DNA of 64,000 nucleotides. It comes from Aeromicrobium duanguangcaii. Lineage in GTDB: Bacteria; Actinomycetota; Actinomycetes; Propionibacteriales; Nocardioidaceae. The first letter of the stretch is position 1. Each line of letters starts with the position of its first letter. The DNA lies in contig NZ_CP101990.1 of NCBI RefSeq assembly GCF_024508295.1, positions 434,001-498,000 on the forward strand, in the 5' to 3' direction. Below the pieces are notes generated by a model, which was given only the letters and a program-made list of their open reading frames with translations, had not been told where the DNA came from and did not search any database. This document shows positions 1 to 7,798 of the stretch, piece after piece. The translations under genes and the position numbers were made by a program.

Positions 1-215
1 TGTCCCTGTCGAACAAGGACTTCGTGGGCGAGACGCTCGACCTCCCGGTGGGGGAGCGGCTGCTGGGCACGCTCGCCGCCACGGCCATCGCCGCGACGGC
101 CGGTGCGCGCGTCTACCGGGTGCACCAGGTCCCCGAGACGCGCCAGGTGGTCGACATGGCCTGGACGATCGCCGGCCGCCGCCCGCCGGCTCGCGCGATC
201 CGAGGGCTGGCGTGA
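1..215 (+). CDS. folP: Dihydropteroate synthase, C-terminal part (cut by window start)
   Basis: This is the last ~70 residues of a protein whose start lies outside the window. It contains SNKDFVGE and ends with ARAIRGLA, the pattern of the C-terminal beta/alpha-barrel strands of actinobacterial dihydropteroate synthases (the SNKDF/SRKxF lysine binds substrate, and the final RVHxV segment closes the barrel). The enzyme condenses p-aminobenzoate with 6-hydroxymethyl-dihydropterin diphosphate in folate synthesis. The stop codon overlaps the GTG start of the next gene by 4 bases (GTGA), so the two are translationally coupled. A FolP2-type paralogue without true synthase activity is possible; the fragment is too short to tell. 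Confidence 0.8.
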   Translation, partial: SLSNKDFVGETLDLPVGERLLGTLAATAIAATAGARVYRVHQVPETRQVVDMAWTIAGRRPPARAIRGLA

Positions 216-733
216 TCCGCCGGCTCGTGATCGTGCCGCCGGTCCCGGCCCTCCTGCCGCGGTACGCGAGCCTGCACGATCCGGTGGCCGAGCTGCGGGC
301 GTCCGCGACCGGTGTGGTCCGCGCGATGACGGCCGACGCCGAGGCGGTGGCGATCGTCGGTCAGGACCCCTTCTCCGAGCCCGTGGCCAGGGCACTGCTG
401 GATGCGGCCGGCTTCACCGGGCGGATCGATCCCGACGCCGACGTCGTGCTCGCGATGGCCAACGGCAGCGCCAAGCGCAGCGAGAAGGCCCCCGGGCACC
501 TCGACGAGCGGGCGTTCGACTTCGACGACGTCGTCGACCTCGCGATCCGGTCCGGCGACGGGCGTCGTCTCGCGGCGCTGGACGCCGATCTGGGGGCCGA
601 GCTGTGGGCCAGCGGCATCGGAGTGCTCGCGGACCTCGGCGCCGGCCTCGAGGGCCCGTGGAGCGTCTCGGTGCCCTACGCGGACGCCCCCTACGGCGTC
701 CTCTGGTGGGTCGCCGCCTGGGTTCGCGACTGA
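212..733 (+). CDS. Class III extradiol dioxygenase subunit B-like protein
   Basis: A 173-residue protein starting with a GTG that overlaps the stop of the folP-like gene. The N-terminus (RRLVIVPPVPALLPRY) and overall composition match the short actinobacterial family annotated as 'class III extradiol dioxygenase subunit B-like', which typically sits next to folate or miaA/dapF genes. It lacks an obvious full set of iron-binding histidines, so dioxygenase activity is doubtful and its function is unknown. Tight coupling to folP suggests co-expression. Its 3' end is followed by a long inverted repeat at 745-806. Confidence 0.7.
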   Translation: MIRRLVIVPPVPALLPRYASLHDPVAELRASATGVVRAMTADAEAVAIVGQDPFSEPVARALLDAAGFTGRIDPDADVVLAMANGSAKRSEKAPGHLDERAFDFDDVVDLAIRSGDGRRLAALDADLGAELWASGIGVLADLGAGLEGPWSVSVPYADAPYGVLWWVAAWVRD

Positions 734-744
734 CCTCCGGTCAG

Positions 745-806
745 CGAGATCTGTAGCGTTCCGCACACTTTGGGTCCCCAGAAGGTACGCAGCGCTACAC
801 ATCTCG
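745..806. repeat. Long inverted repeat upstream of pyrD
   Basis: Arms GAGATCTGTAGCG-type (from 745) and CGCTACACATCTCG-type (to 806) are complementary apart from one mismatch and are separated by a 34-base loop. There is no T-run after it, so it may be a terminator for the folP operon, an operator, or an RNA hairpin. It ends about 30 bases before the pyrD -10 box. Confidence 0.5.
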
Positions 807-836
807 CGCGCCGAGGGCGTGACGGAGGCGGTGTCC

Positions 837-842
837 TAGGCT
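837..842 (+). promoter_or_regulatory. -10 box TAGGCT for leaderless pyrD
   Basis: TAGGCT lies 6 bases before the GTG start, the spacing expected for a leaderless actinobacterial mRNA. No convincing -35 and no Shine-Dalgarno sequence are visible, which supports the GTG as the real start. Confidence 0.5.
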
Positions 843-848
843 GACGCC

Positions 849-1874
849 GTGGCCTACGACGCACTGTTCGACTCCGTCTTCGCCCGCATGGATCCCGAGC
901 GGATCCACGAACGGGCCTTCGCCGCGATCCGGGCCGGACGCCCCGTCTCGCGGCTGGCCTACCGCGTGGAGCCCAGCCCGGTCACCGTCATGGGGATCGA
1001 GTTCCCGCACCGCTTCGGCCTGGCGGCGGGGTTCGACAAGAACGCTCGCGGCGTCCTCGGCCTGCTGGCGCTCGGGTTCGGGCACGTCGAGATCGGCACC
1101 GTCACGGCCAAGCCGCAGCCCGGCAACGAGAAGCCGCGGCTCTTCCGCCTCGTCGACGACCACGCGATCGTCAACCGGATGGGCTTCAACAACGACGGCG
1201 CCGCGGAGGTCGCGTCGCGGCTGCACCGGCTACGGGGCACGGACGCGGGCCGGCGCGCGGTGATCGGCGTCAACATCGGCAAGACCAAGGTCGTGCCGGC
1301 CGAGCACGCCGCCCAGGACTACGTCGAGAGCGCGCGTCTGCTGGCGCCCTACGCCGACTACCTCGTCGTCAACGTCTCCAGCCCCAACACGCCCGGACTG
1401 CGGGACCTGCAGGCGGTCGAGTCCCTCGAGCCGATCCTCGCCGCGGTCAAGGCCGTCGCCGACGGCAACCACGGCGGCCGGGTGCCCCTCGTGGTCAAGA
1501 TCGCGCCCGACCTGGCCGACGAGGACGTCGACCGGGTGACGGACCTGGTGCTCGCGCTGGGCCTGGACGGAATCAGTGCGACGAACACCACGATCGCGCG
1601 GCCCGACGACCTGCGGACTCCGCGATCGGTCGTCGAGGCCGCCGGTGCGGGCGGGCTGTCCGGCCCGGTGCTGGCCGACCGCGCGCTCGAGGTGCTGCGC
1701 GCGATCCGCTCGCGCGCCGGCGACGGCCTGACCCTGATCGGGGTCGGGGGAGTCACCGACGTGGCCGATGTGAGGACCCGGATCGAAGCCGGCGCGGACC
1801 TCGTCCAGGGGTACACCGGGTTCATCTACGGCGGCCCCTCGTGGCCGTCACGGCTCGCCCGGGTGGCCCGATAA
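849..1874 (+). CDS. pyrD: Quinone-dependent dihydroorotate dehydrogenase (class 2)
   Basis: A 341-residue enzyme that oxidises dihydroorotate to orotate in pyrimidine synthesis and passes electrons to the membrane quinone pool through FMN. Visible family motifs are [33 protein letters not shown] (class 2 active-site serine region), [12 protein letters not shown] and the phosphate-binding GVGGV near the C-terminus. The N-terminal helical region before [13 protein letters not shown] (about 50 residues) is the membrane-associating part that distinguishes class 2 from class 1. The GTG start is supported by a -10 box 6 bases upstream. It stands alone between the folP pair and the tRNA cluster. Confidence 0.96.
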   Translation: MAYDALFDSVFARMDPERIHERAFAAIRAGRPVSRLAYRVEPSPVTVMGIEFPHRFGLAAGFDKNARGVLGLLALGFGHVEIGTVTAKPQPGNEKPRLFRLVDDHAIVNRMGFNNDGAAEVASRLHRLRGTDAGRRAVIGVNIGKTKVVPAEHAAQDYVESARLLAPYADYLVVNVSSPNTPGLRDLQAVESLEPILAAVKAVADGNHGGRVPLVVKIAPDLADEDVDRVTDLVLALGLDGISATNTTIARPDDLRTPRSVVEAAGAGGLSGPVLADRALEVLRAIRSRAGDGLTLIGVGGVTDVADVRTRIEAGADLVQGYTGFIYGGPSWPSRLARVAR

Positions 1875-1914
1875 ACGCTGCGATTCCAAGGGCGGTCAAA
1901 GAGGGGGGTACCCC

Positions 1915-1947
1915 GATTTGGGAACCTGGCACTCGACCCGGTATCTT
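1915..1947 (+). promoter_or_regulatory. Promoter GATTTG-N21-TATCTT for tRNA-Thr/tRNA-Met/rpmG
   Basis: GATTTG at 1915-1920 and the -10 TATCTT at 1942-1947 are separated by exactly 21 bases, the same layout as at the rplJ, rpsL, rpsJ and infA promoters. Transcription would begin a few bases before the tRNA-Thr at 1961. Confidence 0.7.
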
Positions 1948-1960
1948 TACTTGTCGGCTT

Positions 1961-2033
1961 GCCCCTTTAGCTCAGTCGGCAGAGCGTTTCCATGGTAAGG
2001 AAAAGGTCTACGGTTCGATTCCGTAAAGGGGCT
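1961..2033 (+). tRNA. tRNA-Thr (GGT)
   Basis: A full cloverleaf can be drawn. The acceptor GCCCCTT pairs with AAGGGGC (2026-2032), the D-arm is GCTC/GAGC, the anticodon stem TTTCC/GGAAA encloses loop ATGGTAA, and the T-stem TACGG/CCGTA encloses TTCGATT. The anticodon is GGT (1994-1996), the discriminator is T, and CCA is not encoded. Confidence 0.95.
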
Positions 2034-2062
2034 CTGAGAGGCGGGGTGACTCGTCGCTCCAC

Positions 2063-2136
2063 GGCTGGGTAGCTCAGGTGGTTAGAGCACACGACTCATA
2101 ATCGTGGGGTCGCGGGTTCGAGTCCCGCCCCAGCTA
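2063..2136 (+). tRNA. tRNA-Met (CAT), elongator type
   Basis: The acceptor GGCTGGG pairs with CCCAGCT, with a G-T closing pair. The anticodon stem CACGA/TCGTG encloses CTCATAA, giving anticodon CAT. The T-stem GCGGG/CCCGC encloses TTCGAGT and the discriminator is A. The anticodon stem lacks the three consecutive G-C pairs of an initiator, so this is an elongator tRNA-Met. It is co-transcribed with the upstream tRNA-Thr and the downstream rpmG. Confidence 0.92.
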
Positions 2137-2194
2137 CCGACAAAGGCAAGAAACGACGCCCAGTTCGCAAGGGCACGACCAGAAGAGGCACACC

Positions 2195-2365
2195 GTGGCC
2201 AGCAAGAGCTCCGACGTTCGTCCCAAGATCACCTTGGCTTGCACCGAGTGCAAGGAACGCAACTACATCACGAAGAAGAACCGTCGCAACGACCCCGATC
2301 GTCTCGAGGTCAAGAAGTACTGCGCGCGCTGCAACGCCCACCAGGCGCACCGCGAGACGCGCTGA
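2195..2365 (+). CDS. rpmG: 50S ribosomal protein L33
   Basis: A 56-residue basic protein (start [14 protein letters not shown]) near the E site of the large subunit. Cysteine pairs CTEC (residues 16-19) and CARC (43-46) form a zinc ribbon, so this is the zinc-binding (C+) paralogue. In actinobacteria a zinc-free copy is often elsewhere under Zur control. The start is GTG at 2195, preceded by AGAAGAGG. It closes a tRNA-Thr/tRNA-Met/rpmG transcription unit that ends in a hairpin at 2381. Confidence 0.96.
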   Translation: MASKSSDVRPKITLACTECKERNYITKKNRRNDPDRLEVKKYCARCNAHQAHRETR

Positions 2366-2380
2366 CGTTTCTCCTGCGAC

Positions 2381-2410
2381 GACCCCCGTGCCTGCCGGCG
2401 CGGGGGTCTT
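2381..2410 (+). terminator. Terminator after rpmG
   Basis: GACCCCCG (2381-2388) pairs with CGGGGGTC (2401-2408) and is followed by TT; the loop is 12 bases. Confidence 0.75.
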
Positions 2411-2442
2411 CGGCGTTCGGAAAGGGGTGCCGCGGTGACTGC

Positions 2443-2448
2443 TAGCGT
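2443..2448 (+). promoter_or_regulatory. -10 box TAGCGT for leaderless murB
   Basis: TAGCGT lies 7 bases before the ATG at 2456. This favours that ATG over the in-frame GTG at 2435, which would lie upstream of the -10 box and outside the transcript. Confidence 0.5.
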
Positions 2449-2455
2449 CGACCGT

Positions 2456-3481
2456 ATGGACTTGTCCGAGGTCACGACCCTGCGGCTCGGCGGCCCCGCG
2501 CAGACCGTCGTCGAGGCGACCACCGAGGCCGAGCTGATCGACGCCGTCCGCACCGCCGACGAGGCCGGCGAGCCCGTCCTGCTGGTGGGCGGCGGCAGCA
2601 ACCTGGTCGTCTCCGACGCCGGGTTCGACGGCACCGTCGTCCTCGTCCGCACCCGGGGCATCGACGTCTCGGCAGACGCGTGCAGCGGGGCGATGGTCAC
2701 CGTCGCCGCCGGCGAGGACTGGGACCAGTTCGTGGCCCAGGTCGTCGAGCACGACTGGGAGGGCGTCGAGGCGCTCTCGGGCATCCCCGGATCGGTCGGC
2801 GCCACGCCGATCCAGAACGTCGGCGCCTACGGCCAGGAGGTCGCCGACACCATCGTCAGCGTCCGCACGTGGGACCGCCACGAGAAGCGCGTGCGCACGA
2901 TCATGTTCACGAACCTGGGCTTCTCCTATCGCCACAGCCGCTTCAAGGCCGAGCCCGACCGGTTCGTCGTGCTGACGGTGGCGTTCCAGTTCCGCTTCGC
3001 AGGCGGGCTCAGCGCGCCCATCCGCTACGGCGAGCTGGCCCGGCGCCTCGGCGTCGAGGTCGGCGAGCGGGCCCCGCTGCAGCAGGTGCGCGAGACCGTC
3101 CTGGAGCTGCGGCGCGGCAAGGGGATGGTGCTCGATCCGCAGGATCACGACACGTGGAGCGCGGGATCGTTCTTCACCAATCCGATCCTGACGCCCGACG
3201 CGGCGGCGGCGCTGCCGGAGGGGGCGCCGCGCTTCGAGCAGCCTGATGGCACCGTCAAGACCAGCGCGGCGTGGCTGATCGACCATGCCGGGTTCGGCAA
3301 GGGGTACACCCGCGGCGCCGTGGGCCTGTCCGGCAAGCACGTGCTGGCGCTCACGAACCGCGGTGGCGGCACGACCGCCGAGCTGCTCGACCTGGCGCGC
3401 GAGGTGCGTGACGGCGTCGAGCGGGAGTTCGGGATCCGGCTGGTCAACGAGCCGGTGCTCGTCGGCGACGCCCTGGTCTAG
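2456..3481 (+). CDS. murB: UDP-N-acetylenolpyruvoylglucosamine reductase
   Basis: A cytoplasmic FAD enzyme that reduces UDP-GlcNAc-enolpyruvate to UDP-MurNAc with NADPH, the second committed step of peptidoglycan synthesis. With the ATG start it has 341 residues. It shows the FAD-binding VGGGSNLV (about 44-51), GIPGSVGATPIQNVGAYGQE (about 109-128), YRHSRF with the substrate-binding arginine (159), SAGSFFTNP with the proton-donor serine (238), and the catalytic glutamate in NEPVLVG (332). A GTG at 2435 would add 7 residues, but a TAGCGT -10 box lies between the two. It is convergent with the DUF4190 gene. In many actinobacteria two MaoC dehydratase genes separate rpmG from murB; they are absent here. 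Confidence 0.96.
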   Translation: MDLSEVTTLRLGGPAQTVVEATTEAELIDAVRTADEAGEPVLLVGGGSNLVVSDAGFDGTVVLVRTRGIDVSADACSGAMVTVAAGEDWDQFVAQVVEHDWEGVEALSGIPGSVGATPIQNVGAYGQEVADTIVSVRTWDRHEKRVRTIMFTNLGFSYRHSRFKAEPDRFVVLTVAFQFRFAGGLSAPIRYGELARRLGVEVGERAPLQQVRETVLELRRGKGMVLDPQDHDTWSAGSFFTNPILTPDAAAALPEGAPRFEQPDGTVKTSAAWLIDHAGFGKGYTRGAVGLSGKHVLALTNRGGGTTAELLDLAREVRDGVEREFGIRLVNEPVLVGDALV

Positions 3482-3499
3482 GACGCCGCCGTCGGCGAC

Positions 3500-4012
3500 T
3501 CAGAACAGCGAGGTCAGCGAGACGCCGGAGTAGTCCGTCGTGGTCGAGGTCGACGAGCCGGCGATGCCGATGATGGCGAGCGTCACGAAGAAGGCGAACA
3601 CCAGGACGCTTAAGACCAGCAGTGCGGTGCCGATCATGCCCAGGATGCGGCCGGCCTGCGCCTCGCCGCGGCCCTCGTAGACGCCGGGGTTGGCGTCGAT
3701 CTCGGCGACCGTGCGGTTGCCGATGACCCACGCGAACGGAGCGAGAACGCCGCACACGACCACGCCGAGGATGCCCAGGATCAGGACCAGGGTGGCCTTG
3801 GGGTGCTTCGGCGCGGGGGTGCCCCACTGCTGGCCCCCGGCCGCCGGGTACTGCTGGCCCGGGTACGGCTGCTGCTGACCCGGGTAGGGCTGCTGCTGGC
3901 CCGGGTAGGGCTGCTGCTGGCCGGGGTACGTGGGCTGCTCGGCACTCGGCTGCGGGTCGTGCGGCTGCTCGCCGGACGGATCGCCCGGGTACGACGGGGG
4001 GTTCTCGCTCAT
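3500..4012 (-). CDS. DUF4190-type membrane protein with Pro/Gln/Tyr-rich N-terminus
   Basis: A 170-residue protein. The first ~75 residues are hydrophilic and low in complexity, with three copies of a QQQPYPG repeat followed by QQYPAAGG. Two membrane segments follow (KATLVLILGILGVVVCG... and GRILGMIGTALLVLSVLVFAFF), separated by a short loop with the DUF4190 hallmarks PFAWVIG and GRGEAQAGRILG. Such proteins are common in actinobacterial envelopes and have no assigned function. The ATG overlaps the stop of the adenosine-deaminase-family gene by 4 bases (ATGA), so the two are one operon. Confidence 0.8.
   Translation of the reverse strand: MSENPPSYPGDPSGEQPHDPQPSAEQPTYPGQQQPYPGQQQPYPGQQQPYPGQQYPAAGGQQWGTPAPKHPKATLVLILGILGVVVCGVLAPFAWVIGNRTVAEIDANPGVYEGRGEAQAGRILGMIGTALLVLSVLVFAFFVTLAIIGIAGSSTSTTTDYSGVSLTSLF
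3869..3931 (-). repeat. Tandem 21-bp repeat inside the DUF4190-type gene
   Basis: Three nearly identical 21-base units encode the heptapeptide QQQPYPG in the N-terminal region. The unit keeps the reading frame, so copy number can vary without a frameshift. Confidence 0.8.
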
Positions 4013-5040
4013 GGCGTCATCGTTCCATGTTCGTCGGCCAGCCAGGCCTCGACACCCTGCAGTGCACGGGCCCGCAGGTCCTCCGGTGCCTGGGAGGCGC
4101 GCAGCGACCGACGGGCGAGGTCGGCCAGCTCCTCGTCGCTGAAGTTCTGGGCGGCCCGCAGCAGCGCGTACTGACCCGCCAGTCGGGTCCCGAACAGCAG
4201 GGGGTCGTCCGCGCCCAGGGCGACCAGAACGCCCGAGGCCATGAGGTCTCGGACCGGCACCTCGTCGATCGTGCCGTAGACGCCGAGCGCGACGTTGGAC
4301 GCGGGGCACACCTCCAGCGCGACCCCGGCGGCCGCCAGCGAATCGAGCAGCCGGGGGTCCTCGACGGCGCGGACACCGTGGCCGAGCCGGTTCGGCGCCA
4401 GATGGGTCAGGCACTGGCGGACGTGCGCGGGCCCACGCAGCTCACCCGCGTGGGGCGCCAGGATGAGGCCGGCGCGCCGGGCGATGGCGAACGCCGGCGC
4501 GAAGGACGCGGTGTCGCCGCGCCGCTCGTCGTTGGAGAGCCCGAACCCGTGCACGCCGCGTCCGGCGTACTGGGCGGCGAGGCGGGCCAGCGTCCGCGCG
4601 TCCAGCGGGTGGCGGGTGCGGTTGGCCGCGACGATCACGCTCATGCCCAGTCCGGTGCGCGCCGAGGCGTCACGGACCGCGTCGATGACCAGGTCGGTGA
4701 ACGCCGTGATGCCGCCGAACTTCGCCGCGAAGCCGGACGGGTCGACTTGGATCTCGGTCCAGACGGAGCCGTCGGCGACGTCGTCCTCGGCCGCCTCGCG
4801 CACCAGGCGGCGCACGTCGTCCTCCGTGCGCAGCACCGAGCGCGCCACGTCGTAGAGTCGCTGGAAGCGGAACCAGCCCTTCTCGTCGGCCGCGGACAGC
4901 CGCGGGGGCCATTCCTCCACAAGGGCGGCGGGCAGATGCACGCCGTCGCGCTCGGCCAGCTCGATGAGCGTGCCGTGGCGCATCGAGCCCGTGAAGTGCA
5001 GGTGCAGATGAGCCTTGGGCAACGTCGTCAATGGCCGCAC
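4009..5040 (-). CDS. add: Adenosine deaminase family protein
   Basis: A 343-residue TIM-barrel metal hydrolase. The N-terminal KAHLHLHFTGS provides the first metal-binding histidines. HAGELRGP carries the His and catalytic Glu, RLGHGVRA the next His, and GADDPLLFG the metal-binding Asp pair. CPASNVALGVY is characteristic of this actinobacterial branch, in which HFTGS replaces the usual HLDG(S/A). The expected reaction is deamination of adenosine or a related purine nucleoside to the inosine form. Substrate identity in this branch is uncertain: an aminodeoxyfutalosine-type substrate cannot be excluded. It is first in a two-gene minus-strand operon with the DUF4190 protein. Confidence 0.85.
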   Translation of the reverse strand: MRPLTTLPKAHLHLHFTGSMRHGTLIELAERDGVHLPAALVEEWPPRLSAADEKGWFRFQRLYDVARSVLRTEDDVRRLVREAAEDDVADGSVWTEIQVDPSGFAAKFGGITAFTDLVIDAVRDASARTGLGMSVIVAANRTRHPLDARTLARLAAQYAGRGVHGFGLSNDERRGDTASFAPAFAIARRAGLILAPHAGELRGPAHVRQCLTHLAPNRLGHGVRAVEDPRLLDSLAAAGVALEVCPASNVALGVYGTIDEVPVRDLMASGVLVALGADDPLLFGTRLAGQYALLRAAQNFSDEELADLARRSLRASQAPEDLRARALQGVEAWLADEHGTMTP

Positions 5041-5094
5041 ACCGCCATGCTGTCACGGCCCCGGCGCCGTGGCCGAACGGCGTCCGGTGGGACC

Positions 5095-5127
5095 GAGTTT
5101 CACTTTCTCGACCGGGCCGCGTATGCT
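5095..5127 (+). promoter_or_regulatory. Promoter GAGTTT-N21-TATGCT for tRNA-Trp/secE/nusG
   Basis: GAGTTT (5095-5100) and TATGCT (5122-5127) have the same 21-base spacing as the GATTTG promoters elsewhere in the window but a diverged upstream box. tRNA-Trp starts 51 bases after the -10 box. Confidence 0.5.
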
Positions 5128-5178
5128 TGACGAAACCGGCGAAACATACCCTGTTTCGTCATGCCCGGAATCGGGCGA

Positions 5179-5251
5179 AGGGCACTGGCGCAACTGGTAG
5201 CGCATCGGTCTCCAAAACCGAAGGTTGGGGGTTCAAGTCCCTCGTGCCCTG
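5179..5251 (+). tRNA. tRNA-Trp (CCA)
   Basis: The acceptor AGGGCAC pairs with GTGCCCT (5244-5250). The anticodon stem TCGGT/ACCGA encloses CTCCAAA, giving anticodon CCA. The T-loop is TTCAAGT and the discriminator is G. It sits immediately before secE, as in most actinobacteria. Confidence 0.95.
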
Positions 5252-5294
5252 CAAGGTCGGCCTCCGGGCCGACGACGTTCGACGAAGGAGCACC

Positions 5295-5516
5295 GTGAGC
5301 GAGAATCACGAACTGGCCGGGACGCGCGCCAAGCGCACGTCCCCGCTCACGTTCTACCGCCAGGTGGTCGCCGAGCTGCGCAAGGTGGTCTGGCCGACCC
5401 GCCCGCAGGTCGTCAACTACTTCTTCGTCGTGCTCGTCTTCGTGTTGATCATGATGGCGTTCGTCGCCGCGCTGGACTTCGGGTTCGGCAAGGCCATGTT
5501 CCAGATCTTCGCCTAA
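5295..5516 (+). CDS. secE: Preprotein translocase subunit SecE
   Basis: A 73-residue single-span protein that clamps SecY in the SecYEG channel. A cytoplasmic amphipathic segment with the conserved ELRKVVWPTR precedes the membrane helix at about residues 41-66 (VNYFFVVLVFVLIMMAFVAA). The GTG start at 5295 follows a strong GAAGGAG at 5284-5290. It is followed by nusG after 18 bases. Confidence 0.96.
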   Translation: MSENHELAGTRAKRTSPLTFYRQVVAELRKVVWPTRPQVVNYFFVVLVFVLIMMAFVAALDFGFGKAMFQIFA

Positions 5517-5534
5517 CCCAAGGACTGACACTTC

Positions 5535-6347
5535 GTGACCTCCGCATTCGACGAGACCGGCGCCCCCGTGGACGAGACGTCCACCGATGAGGTGTCGGCC
5601 GACGAGACCGCTGCCGACACCGACAGCGTGGACGAGGCTGCCGTCGAGGCGGACGCCTCCGACACCGACCAGGACGACACCGACCAGGCCGAGACTGACG
5701 AGACCCCCGCCGAGGACGAGGCCGAGCAGGCCACCGACCCGCTGCAGGAGTTCCGCGACCGGCTCTGGAGCCAGCCCGGCGACTGGTACGTCATCCACAC
5801 GTACGCCGGCATGGAGAAGCGCGTCCAGCAGAACCTCGAGAACCGCAAGGTCGCGCTCAACGCCGAGGACTACATCCACGAGATCGTCGTGCCGACCGAA
5901 GAGGTCGCCGAGATCAAGAACGGCCAGCGCAAGCTGGTTCGTCGCACCGTGCTCCCGGGCTACGTGCTCGTGCGCATGGATCTGACCGACGACTCGTGGG
6001 GCGTCGTGCGCCACACCCCGTCGGTCACCGGCTTCGTGGGCAACACGCACCAGCCGGTGCCGCTGAGCCTGTCCGAGGTCGAGAAGATGCTCGCCCCGGC
6101 CGTCGAGGCCGAGGCCGCTGCCGAGGCGACCGCCACGGCCGAGCCGCAGCAGCCCGCGCAGGCGCGCGTCGAGTTCAGCGATTTCGCCCCCGGCGACTCG
6201 GTGCTCGTCATCGACGGCCCGTTCGCGACGCTGCACGCGACCGTGACCGAGATCAACATCGACGGCCAGAAGGTCAAGGGCCTCGTCGAGATCTTCGGTC
6301 GCGAGACCTCGGTCGAGCTGCCGTTCGACTACATCCAGAAGGTTTGA
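5535..6347 (+). CDS. nusG: Transcription termination/antitermination factor NusG
   Basis: NusG binds the RNA polymerase clamp through its NGN domain and Rho or S10 through its KOW domain. This copy has 270 residues. Residues 1-68 form an acidic, Asp/Glu/Thr-rich extension absent from the ~180-residue E. coli protein. The NGN domain is at about 80-188 (GDWYVIHTYAGMEKRV, LPGYVLVRM). An Ala/Glu/Pro/Gln-rich linker spans 190-210, and the KOW domain is at about 212-270 (GDSVLVIDGPFA). Long acidic N-termini are known in actinobacterial NusG. Start GTG at 5535. Confidence 0.96.
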   Translation: MTSAFDETGAPVDETSTDEVSADETAADTDSVDEAAVEADASDTDQDDTDQAETDETPAEDEAEQATDPLQEFRDRLWSQPGDWYVIHTYAGMEKRVQQNLENRKVALNAEDYIHEIVVPTEEVAEIKNGQRKLVRRTVLPGYVLVRMDLTDDSWGVVRHTPSVTGFVGNTHQPVPLSLSEVEKMLAPAVEAEAAAEATATAEPQQPAQARVEFSDFAPGDSVLVIDGPFATLHATVTEINIDGQKVKGLVEIFGRETSVELPFDYIQKV

Positions 6348-6430
6348 TCGCCCCGCGATCGAAGGTCCCGGCGTCGCATGAACGAGCGGCGTCGGACACA
6401 GAACGAACAACACAGTAAGAAGGACCCGAA

Positions 6431-6862
6431 ATGCCTCCCAAGAAGAAGGTCGCGGCTGTCGTCAAGGTGCAGCTGCAGGCCGGCAAGGCCAACCCGGCAC
6501 CGCCCGTCGGTACCGCGCTCGGCCCGCACGGCGTCAACATCATGGACTTCTGCAAGGCGTACAACGCCCAGACCGAGTCCATGGCCGGCAACGTCATCCC
6601 CGTCGAGATCACGATCTACGAAGATCGCTCGTTCACGTTCATCACGAAGACCCCGCCGGCCGCTGAGCTGATCAAGAAGGCCGCTGGCCTGGCCAAGGGC
6701 TCGTCGTCGCCGAACACCGACAAGGTCGGCAAGCTGACCCGGGACCAGGTGCGCGAGATCGCCCAGACCAAGATGCCCGACATCAACGCCAACGACATCG
6801 ATGGCGCCATGAAGATCGTCGAGGGAACCGCCCGCTCCATGGGCGTCACCATCGACAAGTGA
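6431..6862 (+). CDS. rplK: 50S ribosomal protein L11
   Basis: A 143-residue protein at the GTPase-associated centre, binding 23S rRNA helices 43-44 and required for stringent factor activation. It has the conserved [16 protein letters not shown], the [10 protein letters not shown] segment, and the C-terminal rRNA-binding domain ending in EGTARSMGV. It starts MPPKKK at an ATG after AAGAAGGAC. The 108 bases to rplA contain CCAGCTGG-type symmetry that could be an L1-binding element (weak). Confidence 0.98.
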   Translation: MPPKKKVAAVVKVQLQAGKANPAPPVGTALGPHGVNIMDFCKAYNAQTESMAGNVIPVEITIYEDRSFTFITKTPPAAELIKKAAGLAKGSSSPNTDKVGKLTRDQVREIAQTKMPDINANDIDGAMKIVEGTARSMGVTIDK

Positions 6863-6971
6863 TCACCCCGGTGGTCTCCCGACCGCCGATCCCCCGTGGG
6901 AGGGCCAGCTGGGCCCGCACCACATCTGGTAGCAACAGACAGCAATGTCTTGAAAAAGAAGGAAACCAGTC

Positions 6972-7688
6972 ATGACACAGCACAGCAAGGCGTACCGCGC
7001 CGTCGCCGACAAGATCGATCGCGACGCGCTCTACACGCCCCTGCAGGCCACGACTCTGGCCAAGGAGTCCGGCTCCAAGAAGTACGACTCGACCGTCGAC
7101 GCCGTCGTGCGTCTCGGCGTCGATCCCCGTAAGGCCGACCAGATGGTGCGCGGCACCGTCAACCTGCCGCACGGAACCGGCAAGACCGCCCGGGTCCTGG
7201 TCTTCGCCACCGGCGCCAACGCCGATGCCGCTCGTGAGGCCGGCGCCGACTTCGTCGGCTCCGACGAGCTCGTCGACAAGATCAACGAGGGCTGGCTCGA
7301 CTTCGACGCCGTCGTCGCCACGCCGGACATGATGGGCAAGGTCGGTCGCCTCGGCCGCGTCCTCGGTCCGCGCAACCTGATGCCGAACCCCAAGACCGGC
7401 ACCGTCACGACGGACGTCGCGAAGGCCGTCGGCGACATCAAGGGCGGCAAGATCGAGTTCCGCGTCGATCGTCACGCCAACGTGCACTTCGTGGTGGGCA
7501 AGGCGTCGTTCAGCGCCGAGCAGCTCGCCGAGAACTACGGCACGGCCATCGAGGAGATCCTGCGTCTCAAGCCGGCCAGCTCGAAGGGCCGCTACATCAA
7601 GAAGGCCACGATCTCCACGACGAACGGCCCCGGCATCCCGGTCGACCCGTCGCGCACGCGCAACTTCGCGGGCGCCGACGAGGCCTGA
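6972..7688 (+). CDS. rplA: 50S ribosomal protein L1
   Basis: A 238-residue protein of the L1 stalk, which helps release deacylated tRNA; in many bacteria it also represses its own rplKA mRNA. Visible signatures are [35 protein letters not shown] and the C-terminal TNGPGIPVD. The ATG is preceded by AAGAAGGAAACC. A strong hairpin at 7704 ends the secE-nusG-rplKA unit. Confidence 0.98.
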   Translation: MTQHSKAYRAVADKIDRDALYTPLQATTLAKESGSKKYDSTVDAVVRLGVDPRKADQMVRGTVNLPHGTGKTARVLVFATGANADAAREAGADFVGSDELVDKINEGWLDFDAVVATPDMMGKVGRLGRVLGPRNLMPNPKTGTVTTDVAKAVGDIKGGKIEFRVDRHANVHFVVGKASFSAEQLAENYGTAIEEILRLKPASSKGRYIKKATISTTNGPGIPVDPSRTRNFAGADEA

Positions 7689-7703
7689 GCCACCAGCTCC
7701 ACG

Positions 7704-7743
7704 ACGACGCCGTCTCCCTGCGGGGAGGCGGCGTCGTTCGTTT
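7704..7743 (+). terminator. Terminator after rplA
   Basis: ACGACGCCGTCTCCC and GGGAGGCGGCGTCGT pair around a 4-base loop (one G-T pair) and are followed by TCGTTTG. This is a strong hairpin with a short T-rich tail. Confidence 0.85.
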
Positions 7744-7786
7744 GTCCCCGTCGTCGCGAACGGGCCGCGGGCGAGGCGGGCGCGGG

Positions 7787-7792
7787 TAGTCT
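7787..7792 (+). promoter_or_regulatory. -10 box TAGTCT for leaderless lipoprotein gene
   Basis: TAGTCT sits 6 bases before the ATG at 7799, and no Shine-Dalgarno sequence is present. Confidence 0.5.
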
Positions 7793-7798
7793 CGGCCC

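Noticed and set aside
3869..3931. CRISPR-like repeat array
   Set aside because: The 21-bp units are directly adjacent without spacers and stay in the reading frame of a protein, encoding QQQPYPG repeats.
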